In this document: positions 14,678 to 14,953 of the stretch, piece after piece
Layout: every line of letters starts with the position of its first letter
Position numbering within the stretch: position 1 is the stretch's first letter
NCBI GenBank assembly: GCA_002292925.1
Contig: DBCF01000178.1
Span: 1 to 14,953, forward strand
Source: Roseiflexaceae bacterium UBA965
GTDB taxonomy: Bacteria > Chloroflexota > Chloroflexia > Chloroflexales > Roseiflexaceae
Reading direction: 5' to 3'
DNA: 14,953 bases
Notes under the pieces: model-generated
Databases searched by the model: none
What the model was told of the DNA's origin: nothing
Seen by the model: the letters and a program-made list of their open reading frames with translations, nothing else
Position numbers and translations under genes: made by a program

Positions 14678-14706
14678 ATTATAACCGGAATCCTCTCGAT
14701 TGTCGA
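14678..14706 (-). promoter_or_regulatory. Vegetative sigma-factor promoter of sdhCAB
   Basis: On the minus strand TCGACA (14706-14701) is followed by exactly 17 bases and a perfect TATAAT (14683-14678). This is one mismatch from the ideal housekeeping promoter. Transcription would start near 14671, giving a leader of about 60 bases before sdhC. No clear operator or attenuator is visible in that leader, which holds only the AAGGA ribosome site. Confidence 0.78.
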
Positions 14707-14727
14707 ATTGGGAGATATGAATGTGTT

Positions 14728-14801
14728 TTCTGTTTCTCGCACAGCGCACACGGAGGGCAACGAGGTCGATCTTCTGTCTCGCACAGAGAACGCAGAGGGC
14801 A
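14728..14801. repeat. Two degenerate TCTCGCACAG...GAGGGCA units
   Basis: Two related units lie at 14728-14759 and 14772-14801. Both contain TTCTGT, then TCTCGCACAG (14735-14744 and 14777-14786), then GAGGGCA (14753-14759 and 14795-14801). Low-complexity CGCAGAG-type repeats like this are frequent between genes in several bacterial phyla. The second unit runs directly into the first 66-base repeat. Apart from these repeats and the sdh promoter, nothing else is seen in 14613-14953. Confidence 0.7.
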
Positions 14802-14852
14802 CAGAAACCCCAACGTCATTCCATGACTACGATCGTGGAATCTCCCAGGGTT
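14787..14852. repeat. 66-base hairpin repeat, copy 1
   Basis: This is the first of two 66-base direct copies spaced 101 bases apart, differing at only four positions. It opens with AGAACGCAGAGGGCAC and ends with ATCTCCCAGGGTT. The inner part folds into a hairpin: arms 14818-14827 and 14832-14841 (ATTCCATGAC with ATCGTGGAAT) pair at nine of ten positions, one of them G-U. The CGTCATTCC...GGAATCTCC layout resembles REP-type palindromic repeats. No protein is encoded; the open frame through it consists of repeat translation. Confidence 0.85.
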
Positions 14853-14887
14853 GCCTATTCAATTCCCTCCCATACGAAATGTGTTGT

Positions 14888-14953
14888 AGAACGCAGAGGG
14901 CACACAAGCCCCAACGTCATTCCATGACCACGGTCGTGGAATCTCCCAGGGTT
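14888..14953. repeat. 66-base hairpin repeat, copy 2 (reaches window end)
   Basis: This copy matches 14787-14852 without gaps and with four substitutions. Two of them fall in the hairpin region, and one restores a perfect ten-pair stem (arms 14919-14928 and 14933-14942, loop CACG). Keeping or improving pairing while the sequence drifts suggests the fold matters. The copy ends exactly at the window edge, so the true repeat may be longer and more copies may follow. Confidence 0.85.

Noticed and set aside
14721..14927. A 68-codon open frame at the right end
   Set aside because: Its sequence (LAQRTRRAT...LAQRTQRAQ) is just translation of the CGCAGAG-type repeats, with no ribosome site.
14787..14953. 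The two 66-base repeats as a CRISPR array
   Set aside because: The unit is too long, the intervening 35 bases occur only once, there are only two copies in view and no cas gene is present.

Overview
This window looks like an ordinary, gene-dense stretch of chromosome with moderate GC, from a Gram-negative-style or Chloroflexota-like bacterium. My best guess is a filamentous Chloroflexota relative (Chloroflexia). The guess rests on the CpXC-domain protein, the three-gene sdhC-sdhA-sdhB cluster with one five-helix cytochrome b subunit, and the degenerate CGCAGAG-type intergenic repeats. No rRNA or other taxonomic marker is present, so it stays tentative. Fifteen protein genes are supported. I see no tRNA, rRNA, CRISPR array, transposase or prophage gene.

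Layout. (1) Bases 1-306 hold no gene. They contain two copies of an AT-rich direct repeat and a weak hairpin. (2) Bases 307-5228 hold seven minus-strand genes. In transcription order these are a small membrane protein, a DUF309 protein, an MBL-fold hydrolase, a hotdog thioesterase, two paralogous alpha/beta hydrolases and an M20 metallopeptidase. The first four overlap one another and the last two are 3 bases apart, which suggests one or two operons of hydrolases with unknown substrates. (3) Bases 5331-7522 hold two further minus-strand genes, comM/yifB and an unrecognised 186-residue protein, each followed by a strong hairpin terminator. (4) Bases 7759-11125 hold two plus-strand pairs: a CpXC zinc-ribbon-like protein with a repetitive helical tail followed by a GNAT acetyltransferase, and inorganic pyrophosphatase followed by a Nudix hydrolase whose start codon shares a base with the ppa stop. 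(5) Bases 11158-14612 hold sdhC-sdhA-sdhB on the minus strand behind a near-consensus vegetative promoter. They converge on the Nudix gene at a shared hairpin. (6) Bases 14613-14953 hold that promoter and then a cluster of repeats, including two 66-base copies with a REP-like hairpin that runs off the window.

How the genes fit together. Region 5 encodes succinate:menaquinone oxidoreductase (complex II) of the diheme type. Region 4 joins pyrophosphate removal to a Nudix enzyme, which may itself release pyrophosphate. Region 2 looks like accessory small-molecule metabolism (ester, thioester and amide hydrolysis), but the sequence does not give a substrate. I found no convincing new defence or mobile system. 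The points most worth checking are the four-unit helical repeat in the CpXC protein, the hydrolase cluster with its tandem duplication, and the two repeat families at the window edges.
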